Shown here in pieces: positions 7,289-14,405 of a stretch of 17,004 nt of DNA. The notes beneath the pieces were generated by a model, which was given only the letters and a program-made list of their open reading frames with translations, was not told where the DNA came from and ran no database searches. The translations under genes and the position numbers were made by a program. This stretch comes from PHAA01 sp034678805 (GTDB lineage Bacteria > Bacillota > Syntrophomonadia > Syntrophomonadales > Syntrophomonadaceae). The stretch covers positions 1 to 17,004 of the forward strand of contig JAXDBN010000109.1 of NCBI GenBank assembly GCA_034678805.1. Reading direction: 5' to 3'. Each line of letters begins with the position of its first letter. The stretch's first letter is position 1.

Positions 7289-8143
7289 ATGGCAATAACC
7301 AAAGTTGGAGTACTGGGAGCCGGCACCATGGGTGCGGGAATAGCCCAGATAAGTGTGGAAGCAGGTTTTCAAGTAGTATTAGTTGATGTTGTTCCCGAGA
7401 TGGTTGACAAGGCTGTGAAAAGCCTGAACAAAGCATGGTCCAAGGCAGTGGAAAAAGGCAAAAAAACTGCCGATGACGTAACCAAATTTGCCGGCCTGCT
7501 TTCTACCGGGACGGATACCGCCCTGTTAAAGGATTGCGATATTATCATCGAGGCTATTGTTGAAAATATAGATATCAAGAAAAAAGTTCATGCCCAGTTA
7601 AGCGAAATCTGTAAGCCGGAAACTATTCTGGCCACCAACACCTCGGCCTTAAGCATTACTGAAATTGCAGCCGCCACCAACCGCCCCGATAAAGTCGTGG
7701 GAATGCATTTCTTCAACCCGGTGCCGGTTATGAAACTGGTCGAGGTAATCCCCGGCTCAGAAACCACCGCTGACGTGGTAGCTGCTACTGTGGAATTAAC
7801 TCAGAAAATCGGCAAAGACCCGGTAGTGGCTAAAGAGGTACCGGGATTTATCGTCAACCGCATCCTGGTTCCCTATATTAATGAAGCCGCCTTTGTTTTC
7901 CAGGAAGGTACAGCTTCGGCAGCTGAAATCGATAAGGCCATGAAACTTGGCGCTGGCATGCCGATGGGTCCTTTAGCCCTGGCTGACCTGGTTGGCATCG
8001 ATATCGTCCTGGCTATTTGCGAATATTATACGAAAGAATTCGGCGATTCCAAGTACCGTCCATCCCTGGCTCTCCGCCAAAAGGTCCGGGCCGGACAACT
8101 AGGTATGAAGACCGGCAAGGGATTCTACGACTACAGCAAGTAA
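7289..8143 (+). CDS. hbd: 3-hydroxybutyryl-CoA dehydrogenase
   Basis: A 284-residue soluble dehydrogenase interconverting 3-hydroxybutyryl-CoA and acetoacetyl-CoA with NAD(P). The Rossmann motif GAGTMG is at residues 10-15. The catalytic His is H140 in GMHFFNPVPVMKLVEV, and its partner Glu lies in the same segment (LVEV). PGFIVNRIL and the C-terminal KTGKGFYDYS are classic family signatures. The length is that of the single-domain Hbd enzymes, without a fused enoyl-CoA hydratase. ATG 7289 follows the purine run GGGAGGGG (7276-7283). It directly follows thiolase and precedes acyl-CoA dehydrogenase, consistent with short-chain beta-oxidation. A structured hairpin without a U tract follows the stop. 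Confidence 0.93.
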   Translation: MAITKVGVLGAGTMGAGIAQISVEAGFQVVLVDVVPEMVDKAVKSLNKAWSKAVEKGKKTADDVTKFAGLLSTGTDTALLKDCDIIIEAIVENIDIKKKVHAQLSEICKPETILATNTSALSITEIAAATNRPDKVVGMHFFNPVPVMKLVEVIPGSETTADVVAATVELTQKIGKDPVVAKEVPGFIVNRILVPYINEAAFVFQEGTASAAEIDKAMKLGAGMPMGPLALADLVGIDIVLAICEYYTKEFGDSKYRPSLALRQKVRAGQLGMKTGKGFYDYSK

Positions 8144-8171
8144 TCGCCCAACAATAGATCCTGATGATTAA

Positions 8172-8215
8172 AACCTGGCAGGCAGGCGGATTAATTCCGC
8201 CTACACTACCAGGTT
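8172..8215 (+). other. Nested hairpin after hbd
   Basis: The outer arms AACCTGG (8172-8178) and CCAGGTT (8209-8215) enclose inner arms AGGCGGA (8184-8190) and TCCGCCT (8196-8202). No T run follows, so it is not a standard intrinsic terminator. It could protect or separate the upstream mRNA from acyl-CoA dehydrogenase. Confidence 0.55.
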
Positions 8216-8255
8216 GGCAGAAAACAGTTTCGAAGAAAACACTTATCTATAATGA

Positions 8256-8285
8256 TTGGCATTTTAGTAGAGCCAGTCGTAAATT
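8256..8285 (+). promoter_or_regulatory. Weak candidate sigma-A promoter of acyl-CoA dehydrogenase
   Basis: TTGGCA (8256-8261, five of six) and TAAATT (8280-8285, four of six) are separated by 18 bp. This would place the structured hairpins at 8366-8416 in a leader of about 250 nt. The nearby perfect TATAAT (8248-8253) is a competing -10 but lacks a recognisable -35. Confidence 0.25.
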
Positions 8286-8365
8286 ACATTATTAAAACCT
8301 GTGCAATTATTTTTCTCTTACTTATCCTAATGGGAACCGGCTTCCGTGGCCGTGGCTGTGTTCCA

Positions 8366-8416
8366 GCGGATGTGGCTCTGATCAAGTCACTCCGCCTGAC
8401 AAACATGGTTTTGTCA
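8366..8416 (+). other. Two adjacent hairpins in the acyl-CoA dehydrogenase leader
   Basis: The first is an 11-bp stem with one bulged base: GCGGA (8366-8370) plus GTGGCT (8372-8377) against AGTCAC plus TCCGC (8385-8395), with loop CTGATCA. The second follows after one base: TGACAAA (8397-8403) with TTTGTCA (8410-8416). They may be a structured RNA leader. No known riboswitch class was confidently recognised. Confidence 0.45.
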
Positions 8417-8502
8417 AACTGAGTACCCAAAACTGTATCTGGTTAGGACCAACAAGATTAGTGACTAATTGCCAAACCTGGCCCTAAAAAGGGAGTATTG
8501 TA

Positions 8503-8559
8503 ATGGTGAGCAACCCATTATATCTAAAGGTGAGGTTGAGGCTATGGATTTTACCCTAA
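8503..8559 (+). CDS. Possible 18-codon leader peptide overlapping the acyl-CoA dehydrogenase start
   Basis: ATG 8503 is preceded by AAAAAGGGAG (8486-8495) at a good ribosome-site distance. It opens a frame encoding MVSNPLYLKVRLRLWILP and stopping at 8557-8559, that is 16 nt inside the acyl-CoA dehydrogenase gene in another frame. Such an overlap could couple translation of the two frames. At this length it may also be chance, and no conservation can be checked here. Confidence 0.3.
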   Translation: MVSNPLYLKVRLRLWILP

Positions 8560-9692
8560 CCGAAAAACAGGTTATGCTGAGGGATAAAGCCCGGAGTTTC
8601 TCTGAGGTGGTGCTGTGGCCAGTAGTCGGGGAATATGACGACAAACACATCTGGCCGGAGGAGCTCTACAAACAGCTGCACAAGATCGGTCTGGACTGTA
8701 TTGGAGTCCCGGCTGAGTATGGCGGGGAGGGTGTAGACTACCTGGGTCAGGCGATTGTCAGTGAGGAATTAGCCCGAGGAGACTTGGGGATTGCTATCGC
8801 CATGGTAGGCAGCACCCTGCAGGCTTCTACCCCTGTAAACCTGGCCGGCAATGAGGACCAGAAGCAGCGTTGGTTTACGAAAATGCTGCAAAGTGATAAG
8901 CTGGCGGCCTTCGCCCTGACCGAGCCGGGGGCCGGATCTGACGTAAGAAACATTGCTGCCACCTGCAAGAAAGTCAAAGACGGCTATGTTCTTAACGGCA
9001 CTAAGTGTTTCATCACTAATGGCGGAGTGGCCAACCAGTATACCACCTTTGCCACCCTCGATAAGAAGCTGGGAATTAACGGTATGTGCTGTTTTATGGT
9101 CGACCGCCACAGCAAAGGTATATCCATTGGCAAAACCGAAAACAAGATGGGTATCCGCCTGTCCAATACGGCTGAGGTAGTCTTCGACAACGTGTTTGTC
9201 CCGGAGGCCAACCTTTTAGGAACTGAAGGCGACGGGTGGATGATCGCTATGAAGACGTTGGATGCTGCCAGGCCAATGATTGCTGCTTCAGCAGTCGGCT
9301 GCGCCCAGGCGGCTTTAGACCAGGCCATAGCGTTTGCAAAACTTAGAGTTCAGTTCGGCAGTCCTATTTCCAGTTACCAGGCGGTCCAATTCATGCTGGC
9401 TGACGCTTGTATGGATATCGAAGCTGGCCGGCTTCTCTACCAGAAGGCCTGCTGGCTGAATATGAACGACAAGCCTTATTCCCAGGCGGCATCTATGGCT
9501 AAAGGTTTCTGCGGGGATATGGCTATGCGGGTGACCACCGACATGGTCCAAATTTTTGGCGGGTACGGCTATACCAAAGATTACCCGGTAGAAAAGTATA
9601 TGCGTGACGCCAAAATATTGCAGGTTTATGAAGGGACCAGCCAGGTGCAGAGAATGGTTATAGCCAACAACCTGTTTAAAGGCCCGCGCTAA
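8544..9692 (+). CDS. Short-chain acyl-CoA dehydrogenase (butyryl-CoA type)
   Basis: A 382-residue FAD enzyme that oxidises acyl-CoA to trans-2-enoyl-CoA, passing electrons to an electron-transfer flavoprotein. FALTEPGAGSD is the flavin-binding signature. E363 in VYEGTSQVQR is the position of the catalytic base in short/medium-chain dehydrogenases, and FGGYGYTKDYPVEKYMRDAKI is the second family signature. I choose ATG 8544 with GGTGAGG 8 nt upstream: the protein then begins MDFTLTEKQ as family members do, and the length is standard. The in-frame extension back to 8469 adds 25 residues unlike the family. It lies 400 bp after hbd and ends at a terminator, making it the last gene of the beta-oxidation block. 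Exact chain length (C4 versus slightly longer or branched) cannot be fixed from sequence alone. Confidence 0.92.
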   Translation: MDFTLTEKQVMLRDKARSFSEVVLWPVVGEYDDKHIWPEELYKQLHKIGLDCIGVPAEYGGEGVDYLGQAIVSEELARGDLGIAIAMVGSTLQASTPVNLAGNEDQKQRWFTKMLQSDKLAAFALTEPGAGSDVRNIAATCKKVKDGYVLNGTKCFITNGGVANQYTTFATLDKKLGINGMCCFMVDRHSKGISIGKTENKMGIRLSNTAEVVFDNVFVPEANLLGTEGDGWMIAMKTLDAARPMIAASAVGCAQAALDQAIAFAKLRVQFGSPISSYQAVQFMLADACMDIEAGRLLYQKACWLNMNDKPYSQAASMAKGFCGDMAMRVTTDMVQIFGGYGYTKDYPVEKYMRDAKILQVYEGTSQVQRMVIANNLFKGPR

Positions 9693-9718
9693 TACATCCT
9701 AAATGTTTGATAATCTAT

Positions 9719-9757
9719 AAGGCCTCCGTATGATCCATGGCGACTTACGGAGGCCTT
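9719..9757 (+). terminator. Intrinsic-type terminator after acyl-CoA dehydrogenase
   Basis: A perfect 12-bp stem (AAGGCCTCCGTA 9719-9730 with TACGGAGGCCTT 9746-9757) has a 15-nt loop and a T-rich but interrupted tail (GTTGTT). It lies between convergent acyl-CoA dehydrogenase and acetate kinase genes and could act in both directions. Confidence 0.75.
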
Positions 9758-9822
9758 GTTGTTACATAGGCTTAAAGCGTGCAGCTGGCTCGACTCATCC
9801 ATTACTTAGATACTGCAAGCTC

Positions 9823-11019
9823 TTAATTCAGGGCTAACCGGAGCGTATCCCGGGCGATGACCAGTTCTTCATTGGTAGGTATTACAAACAGCCGGACCCG
9901 GGAATCCGGAGTCGAAAAGTCAACTTTTTTACCCCGGACCTTATTCTTATCTACATCCATCTTTATGCCCAGCCAATCCATGTCGGAGCAAATGGTTTCG
10001 CGGATGTCATAACCGTTCTCCCCTATTCCGGCCGTAAATACCAGGCAGTCGCAGCCGTTTAATTTGACCAGGTAGTTGCCGATATAAGCTTTGACCCGGT
10101 TGCAGAATAGGGATAAAGCCAGTTGGGCCCGATTATTGCCCTCCCCGGCAGCCGCGATAATATCACGCAGGTCACTGGAAACACCCGATATCCCCAACAT
10201 TCCTGACTTCTTATTCAGATAATCATTTATCTTGCTGGAATCCAGACCGAGCTTATCCATCAGGTAATATACGATAGCCGGATCGATATCCCCACAGCGG
10301 GTTCCCATCACCAAACCCTCCAGAGGTGTGAATCCCATTGAGGTATCCACCACTCTGCCATTTTTTATGGCCGCCATACTGGCGCCATTACCTAAATGTA
10401 TAGTAATTATCTTGCACTGTTCATAGGGTTTGTCCAGCATTTCGGCGGCCTGGTGAGCAACGAAATAATGCGAGGTGCCGTGAAAACCATAACGCCGGAT
10501 ACGGTATTTCTCGTATACCTCATAAGGTAAAGCATAGATGTAATTCTCGGGAGTCATGGTCTGGTGGAAAGCGGTGTCAAAAACCCCCACATGAGTAACG
10601 TTGGGCATTAGTTGCTGACAGGCTTCGATCCCCATCAAATTAGGGGGATTATGCAGGGGGGCAATATCGAAGCAGTCACGTATCACTTTTTTGACTTCGT
10701 CGTTTATGATCACCGAGCTGGCAAAGCTCTCACCTCCATGCACCACCCGGTGCCCTACCGCGCTGATTTCGTCCAGGCTCTCTACGCATCCGTAGTTGGG
10801 ATTGGTCAGAACATCCAGGACCAGTTTCATGCCCGCGGTATGATTGGGCATATCCTCTTTGATACTAACTTTGTCTTTGCCGGCCGGTTCATGTTCAAGT
10901 ACCGTCCCCGGGATGCCCACCCGGTCCAACAAGCCTTTGGCCAGGACTGATTCATCCTCCATGTTAAAAACCTGGTATTTGATTGATGAACTGCCGGTGT
11001 TAACTACCAGTACCTTCAT
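9823..11019 (-). CDS. ackA: Acetate kinase
   Basis: A 398-residue cytoplasmic kinase that interconverts acetyl-phosphate + ADP and acetate + ATP. Counting from the chosen start, N7, R91 (GHRVVHGGE), D148 (VGVFDTAFH), H180 (YGFHGTSH) and R241 (GTRCGDIDP) fall at the positions of the known active-site residues of the family. HLGNGAS and FTAGIGENG, the nucleotide-binding loops, are intact. ATG 11019 follows AAGGAGG by 7 nt; the in-frame codons further upstream are not part of the family. In a short-chain acyl-CoA oxidiser it would make ATP by substrate-level phosphorylation. Its usual partner phosphotransacetylase is not adjacent. It appears monocistronic, with a candidate promoter at 11121-11149 and a terminator of the preceding operon beyond that. 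Confidence 0.96.
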   Translation of the reverse strand: MKVLVVNTGSSSIKYQVFNMEDESVLAKGLLDRVGIPGTVLEHEPAGKDKVSIKEDMPNHTAGMKLVLDVLTNPNYGCVESLDEISAVGHRVVHGGESFASSVIINDEVKKVIRDCFDIAPLHNPPNLMGIEACQQLMPNVTHVGVFDTAFHQTMTPENYIYALPYEVYEKYRIRRYGFHGTSHYFVAHQAAEMLDKPYEQCKIITIHLGNGASMAAIKNGRVVDTSMGFTPLEGLVMGTRCGDIDPAIVYYLMDKLGLDSSKINDYLNKKSGMLGISGVSSDLRDIIAAAGEGNNRAQLALSLFCNRVKAYIGNYLVKLNGCDCLVFTAGIGENGYDIRETICSDMDWLGIKMDVDKNKVRGKKVDFSTPDSRVRLFVIPTNEELVIARDTLRLALN

Positions 11020-11120
11020 GCTGCAGCCTCCTTTTTTACTCACCATTTGTCCCATCTGATCCTTTAATACCGATTTTTTCCGCTGTCGCTGGACTCTTAT
11101 TTATTATTGCCCTCAGTCAT

Positions 11121-11149
11121 ATTCTACCATTATCAAATCAACCTGTCCC
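11121..11149 (-). promoter_or_regulatory. Candidate sigma-A promoter of ackA
   Basis: Read on the minus strand, GGGACA (11149-11144, four of six) and TAGAAT (11126-11121, five of six) are separated by exactly 17 bp. The transcript would begin near 11114, about 95 nt before the ackA start. It lies just downstream of the terminator of the preceding operon, as expected for an independent unit. Confidence 0.45.
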
Positions 11150-11161
11150 TAAAGGATTACC

Positions 11162-11199
11162 CGTAATAATAAAGCTGACACCCGTTTCAGGGTGTCAGC
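11162..11199 (-). terminator. Terminator of the aminotransferase-DUF1015 operon
   Basis: A perfect 10-bp stem GCTGACACCC/GGGTGTCAGC (11174-11183 with 11190-11199) has a 6-nt loop. On the minus strand it is followed by TTTATTATTA. It lies 33 bp past the DUF1015 stop and separates that operon from ackA. Confidence 0.88.
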
Positions 11200-11231
11200 A
11201 AATAAGTCTTTATATACAAGGTTAATCTTAT

Positions 11232-12476
11232 TTAGGACAGCTTATGGATAAACAAACCGCTGCGTAATTTGGGTTCAAACCAGGTCGACTTGGGAGGCAT
11301 TATCAAGCCTGCATCCGCGATGTCCATCAAATCCTGGACGGTAGTCGGGTACATGGAAAAGGCTACAGCCATTCCCTCGTTCACCCGTCTTTCTAATTCC
11401 TTTAGTCCCCTTATGCCGCCGACGAAGTCAATCCGTTTATCGGTGCGGGGATCCTGTATGCCCAGGATCGGGCTAAGCAGATTATTTTGCATTATAGAAA
11501 CATCCAAACGGTCAACCGGATCATTTGCATTGAAGCTATTTGCCCGGGCTTGCAATTCATACCACTTTCCATCCAGGTACATGCCGAAATGGTGTTTGCT
11601 GACTGGTTTATAGGGATCAGGACCCTGGTGTTCCTCGATTATGAATGATTCCCCCACCCGTTTCATGAATTCCTCGCTGCTCAGGCCGGCCAGATCTTTT
11701 ACTACCCGGTTATAATCCATTATATAGAGGTCTTCATCGGGAAATATAACTGCCAGGAAGCCATTATATTCTTCCTGCCCGCTATAGTCGGGGTTAGCCT
11801 GCCTGCGCATCTGCCCGACCCGTACCGCCGATGCGGAACGGTGGTGGCCATCGGCTATATATAGATATTTGATCCCCTGAAAAATCTCAATTAACTGGCT
11901 GATAACCTGATCATCGTCGATTAACCATACTATATGGCGTATCCCATCCTCGGCCGTAAAATCATACAGCGGGGCCTGCATGGTCCAGGCGGCGGTTATC
12001 GCATTGATTTCAGCCCGGGCCGGATAGGTCAGGAAGATGGGACCGGTATTGGCATCACATATATCCACATGCCGGGTACGGTCCAACTCCTTATCGGCCC
12101 TGGTAAGTTCATGTTTCTTGATTATATTATCCAGGTAATCGTCTATAGAAGCGCAGGCCACCAGTCCGGTCTGGGCTCTCCCCGCCATGACCTGACGATA
12201 TATATAGAAGCAGGGCTTGCCTTCTTCCTTGAAGATCCCGTCGGCTATCATGCTCTGCAGGTTCTCGCGGGCTTTATCATAGACTTTTTGATCGTATAAA
12301 TCGATTTGGGGATCCAGATCGATTTCTGCTTTGTCAACATGCAAAAAGGAGTAGGGATTGCCCTTCACCATCTCCCTGGCTTCCTCACTGCTCATTACAT
12401 CGTAGGGTAAGGCTGCCACCCTATCAGCCAACACCGGAACCGGTCTTACCGCCCGGAAAGGTCTTATGTCCGCCAT
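11232..12476 (-). CDS. DUF1015 family protein
   Basis: A 414-residue soluble protein of the DUF1015 family, whose biochemical function is not established. Family landmarks visible are the N-terminal IRPFRAVRP and LPYDVMSSEEA, the basic KKHELTRADKELDRTRH segment (about 120-136), and the conserved ADGHHR motif (208-213) suggestive of a catalytic or metal-binding site. ATG 12476 is preceded by GGAGG at 8 nt. It lies 30 bp after the class V aminotransferase gene on the same strand, so the two are almost certainly one transcript. In many Clostridia, members of this family sit beside serine-pathway genes, which suggests a role linked to serine or glyoxylate/amino-acid metabolism; that is context-based inference. 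Confidence 0.85.
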   Translation of the reverse strand: MADIRPFRAVRPVPVLADRVAALPYDVMSSEEAREMVKGNPYSFLHVDKAEIDLDPQIDLYDQKVYDKARENLQSMIADGIFKEEGKPCFYIYRQVMAGRAQTGLVACASIDDYLDNIIKKHELTRADKELDRTRHVDICDANTGPIFLTYPARAEINAITAAWTMQAPLYDFTAEDGIRHIVWLIDDDQVISQLIEIFQGIKYLYIADGHHRSASAVRVGQMRRQANPDYSGQEEYNGFLAVIFPDEDLYIMDYNRVVKDLAGLSSEEFMKRVGESFIIEEHQGPDPYKPVSKHHFGMYLDGKWYELQARANSFNANDPVDRLDVSIMQNNLLSPILGIQDPRTDKRIDFVGGIRGLKELERRVNEGMAVAFSMYPTTVQDLMDIADAGLIMPPKSTWFEPKLRSGLFIHKLS

Positions 12477-12506
12477 TACAACATCCTCCTATTGCCCCGC
12501 GGCATG

Positions 12507-13574
12507 TTAATTGATGATCTCGTCGATATTTTCGAGCAATTCTTTTATCTCTTCCAAAGTACAATCCGCCATGTGAGCGATGCGGAAGGTCTTGTCCTTC
12601 ATATTACCGTAACCGTTGGAGATCTGATAGCCGCGTTGGCCTAACTCTTTGTTGAGCGCGGCAACATCGATTCCCCTGGTGTTGGTGATAGTGGTGAGGG
12701 TATTGGAGCAATAGCCCTCTTTGGCAAATACGGCAAAGTGCTGCGCAGCCCAGGCCCGCACACAATCGGCCATGGCCGCATGCCTTTCAAACCGTTTTTC
12801 CAACCCTTCCTCCAGGATTCTATCCAATTGGTAATCAAGCGCAAACATATGTGACAAAGAAGGTGTCGATGGATATTGATAATCCTTCTTTTGTATATAG
12901 TCATACAAAGACAGCAAATCCAGGTAATAGCCGCGGTGAGGCACCTGTTCCGCCCGGGCTTTGGCCTTGCGGGAAAATGAGCATATCGCCATGCCCGGCG
13001 GCAGGCCTAGAGCCTTCTGGGTGGAAGTGATGCAGATATCTACTTCTAGTTTATCTACCTCTATCTTGGCACCTCCCATTGAACTAACGGTATCCAGGCA
13101 GAATACAACCTCCGGGTACTTTTTAACCACCTGCGAAATTGCATCTACCGGATTCATTATTCCGGTAGATGTCTCGTTATGGGTCACAGTAATCAAATCA
13201 TACTTACCGGTAGCCAGAACCTGATCTACTTGTTCAGGCATAGTGGGCTGTCCCCATTCGACCTCATATAAATCCGCCGGCACGTTATTGGCATCCGCCA
13301 TCTCCCACCAGCGCTTGCCGAATGCACCTACCGAAAAGACTGCTGCCCTTTTTGAGGTGCAGGAGCGAATCGCTCCCTCCATTAAACCACTGCCCGACGA
13401 TGTCGACAGCAATATCGCCTCGTCAGTATAAAAAAGAGTGCGCAGCTTGTCACTGATCCGGTGCTGCAATTCTGAGGCATCTTTACTGCGGTGCCCAATC
13501 ATGGGAGTAGCCATCCTGGCCAGTACGTCCGGTCTGACCTCAGTCGGTCCGGGGATAAACAACTTCTTATGCAC
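12507..13574 (-). CDS. Class V aminotransferase (serine-pyruvate/alanine-glyoxylate type)
   Basis: A 355-residue PLP aminotransferase of fold type I. FIPGPTEVRPDVL at the N-terminus, STSSGSGLMEGAIR (cofactor phosphate region), D161 in CLDTVSSMGG (pyridine nitrogen) and K187 in TSTQKALGLPPG (Schiff base) are all in place. The length and motifs fit the serine-pyruvate/alanine-glyoxylate transaminase family. In bacteria of this group such enzymes may instead act in serine or phosphoserine metabolism. The start is GTG 13574, with AGAGGG 7 nt upstream, and no alternative is better. It is the first gene of a two-gene operon with DUF1015. The substrate is not assignable from sequence. No phosphoglycerate dehydrogenase gene lies between or beside them here. 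Confidence 0.87.
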   Translation of the reverse strand: MHKKLFIPGPTEVRPDVLARMATPMIGHRSKDASELQHRISDKLRTLFYTDEAILLSTSSGSGLMEGAIRSCTSKRAAVFSVGAFGKRWWEMADANNVPADLYEVEWGQPTMPEQVDQVLATGKYDLITVTHNETSTGIMNPVDAISQVVKKYPEVVFCLDTVSSMGGAKIEVDKLEVDICITSTQKALGLPPGMAICSFSRKAKARAEQVPHRGYYLDLLSLYDYIQKKDYQYPSTPSLSHMFALDYQLDRILEEGLEKRFERHAAMADCVRAWAAQHFAVFAKEGYCSNTLTTITNTRGIDVAALNKELGQRGYQISNGYGNMKDKTFRIAHMADCTLEEIKELLENIDEIIN

Positions 13575-13607
13575 TGTTCAACCCTCTTTCATTTTAATCA
13601 CGGTAAT

Positions 13608-13636
13608 ATTTTATCAATTTCGCCCCCCTAGTACAA
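13608..13636 (-). promoter_or_regulatory. Candidate promoter of the aminotransferase-DUF1015 operon
   Basis: On the minus strand, TTGTAC (13636-13631, three of six including the TTG) and TAAAAT (13613-13608, five of six) are separated by 17 bp. The start would be near 13601, about 27 nt before the GTG. The match is modest. Confidence 0.3.
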
Positions 13637-13792
13637 TCAACCACCGCTAAGTACTTGTCAGGCGACTAAATGAGGATAGCAAAACCCTCTTTTACTCCTT
13701 ATCCAAGCATTCAGGCGACCATTTTCGGCTTAACCTGGTATGCGCTTGGTACATGGTTATCTTGGCCGGGATATTTTGACTTGCCGGAGAGA

Positions 13793-13817
13793 ATATACTA
13801 ACATGGTCATGGTATAT
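13793..13817. promoter_or_regulatory. Operator-like dyad upstream of the flavin-fold gene
   Basis: ATATACTA (13793-13800) and TGGTATAT (13810-13817) are inverted repeats with one G-T pair and a 9-bp spacer. The left arm overlaps TATACT (13794-13799), which could be a -10 box, though no good -35 is seen at the right distance. It may be a repressor site. Confidence 0.3.
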
Positions 13818-13878
13818 ACTGCATTTACCTTTGTTTTTCATACCGATTTCCCCATATTAAATTGCAAGGAGGTCTAAC

Positions 13879-14298
13879 GTGGATAAACAACTTATAGAAA
13901 AAGCTCAGACCCTGATCAATGCCAACTATATTTCCACTACCCTGAGCACCGTAAGTAAAGACTACGACGTCAATATTGCGGTGATCACCGTGTTGGAAAT
14001 GGTTGACGAACATACCATCATCTGCGCCCGGTTTGGAGCTGACAAAACCTACGCTAATCTTAAGGAAACCGGCAAAGGCGTTTTCCTGGTCCTATTGACC
14101 CCTGACCAGAAAACCAAAGACGGTGTGCGGGTATATGTGGAATTGGCGGATGATCAGCAGGAAGGAGAATATTTTGACCGTATCAAAGCCCGTCTGGATA
14201 AGACTGCCTACCTTAATTTTCCTCTCAGGAATTGCCTGGTATTTAAAATAACAGACATATTACCGGTATCCATGCTCAAAAAACCAACCCCAGCTTAA
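13879..14298 (+). CDS. Pyridoxamine-5'-phosphate-oxidase-like (flavin split-barrel) protein
   Basis: A 139-residue protein whose pattern of beta strands resembles the small FMN-binding split-barrel family related to pyridoxamine 5'-phosphate oxidase: an N-terminal helix, then strands ISTTLSTVSKDYDVNIAVI, HTIICARFGADKTYANLKE and GVFLVLLTP, with a late strand NCLVFKITDILPV. It lacks the additional conserved C-terminal residues expected of a true PdxH, so an actual role in vitamin B6 synthesis is unlikely. FMN, F420 or heme binding are the common alternatives. GTG 13879 is the start: AAGGAGGT (13866-13873) precedes it by 5 nt. It stands alone, convergent with methionine aminopeptidase, with a dyad at 13793-13817 upstream. 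The family assignment rests on overall resemblance, not on a diagnostic motif. Confidence 0.6.
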   Translation: MDKQLIEKAQTLINANYISTTLSTVSKDYDVNIAVITVLEMVDEHTIICARFGADKTYANLKETGKGVFLVLLTPDQKTKDGVRVYVELADDQQEGEYFDRIKARLDKTAYLNFPLRNCLVFKITDILPVSMLKKPTPA

Positions 14299-14316
14299 AA
14301 CCAGAACACATATGAG

Positions 14317-14367
14317 AATAGCCCACGACCAATGCGTACCTGTAGTACGTTGATTGAGCAGGCTATT
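14317..14367. other. Nested stem-loop between convergent genes
   Basis: AATAGCC (14317-14323) pairs with GGCTATT (14361-14367), enclosing CGTAC (14335-14339) and GTACG (14345-14349). There is no T run on either side. It may be a weak bidirectional terminator or mRNA end-stabilising structure between the flavin-fold gene and map. Confidence 0.35.
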
Positions 14368-14405
14368 AGTATAACGATGAGATCCGCTGCTGAGGTCGGC
14401 CTGGA

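Larger units (their letters stand above)
8144..8543. other. Structured spacer/leader before acyl-CoA dehydrogenase
   Basis: A 400-bp stretch with no sizeable gene. It holds a nested hairpin at 8172-8215, a perfect TATAAT at 8248-8253 without a good -35, an alternative TTGGCA-N18-TAAATT (8256-8285), two adjacent hairpins at 8366-8416, and an 18-codon leader frame overlapping the next gene. No -24/-12 promoter was found here, so acyl-CoA dehydrogenase is either read through from the thiolase operon or made from a sigma-A promoter in this stretch. Confidence 0.6.
13575..13878. other. Divergent intergenic region
   Basis: 304 bp between the aminotransferase gene (minus) and the flavin-fold gene (plus). 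It contains a candidate minus-strand promoter (13608-13636), a 9-bp direct repeat TCAGGCGAC (13658-13666 and 13711-13719), and a dyad at 13793-13817 near a TATACT box. No coding frame is convincing. Confidence 0.55.

Noticed and set aside
8257..8361. TGGCAT and TGGC segments examined as a second sigma-54 promoter before acyl-CoA dehydrogenase.
   Set aside because: None has a TTGC 10 bp beyond the GG; the best spacing match ends in CAGC and lacks the rest of the consensus.
8329..8400. Resemblance to a cobalamin riboswitch (AATGGGAACCGG at 8329-8340, and AAGTCA...CCTGAC at 8384-8400).
   Set aside because: The required GGTG after the GGGAA segment and the GCAACTGT element are missing, the distance to the box-like sequence is short, and only about 11 of 17 box positions match. 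The local bases are better explained by the hairpins at 8366-8416.
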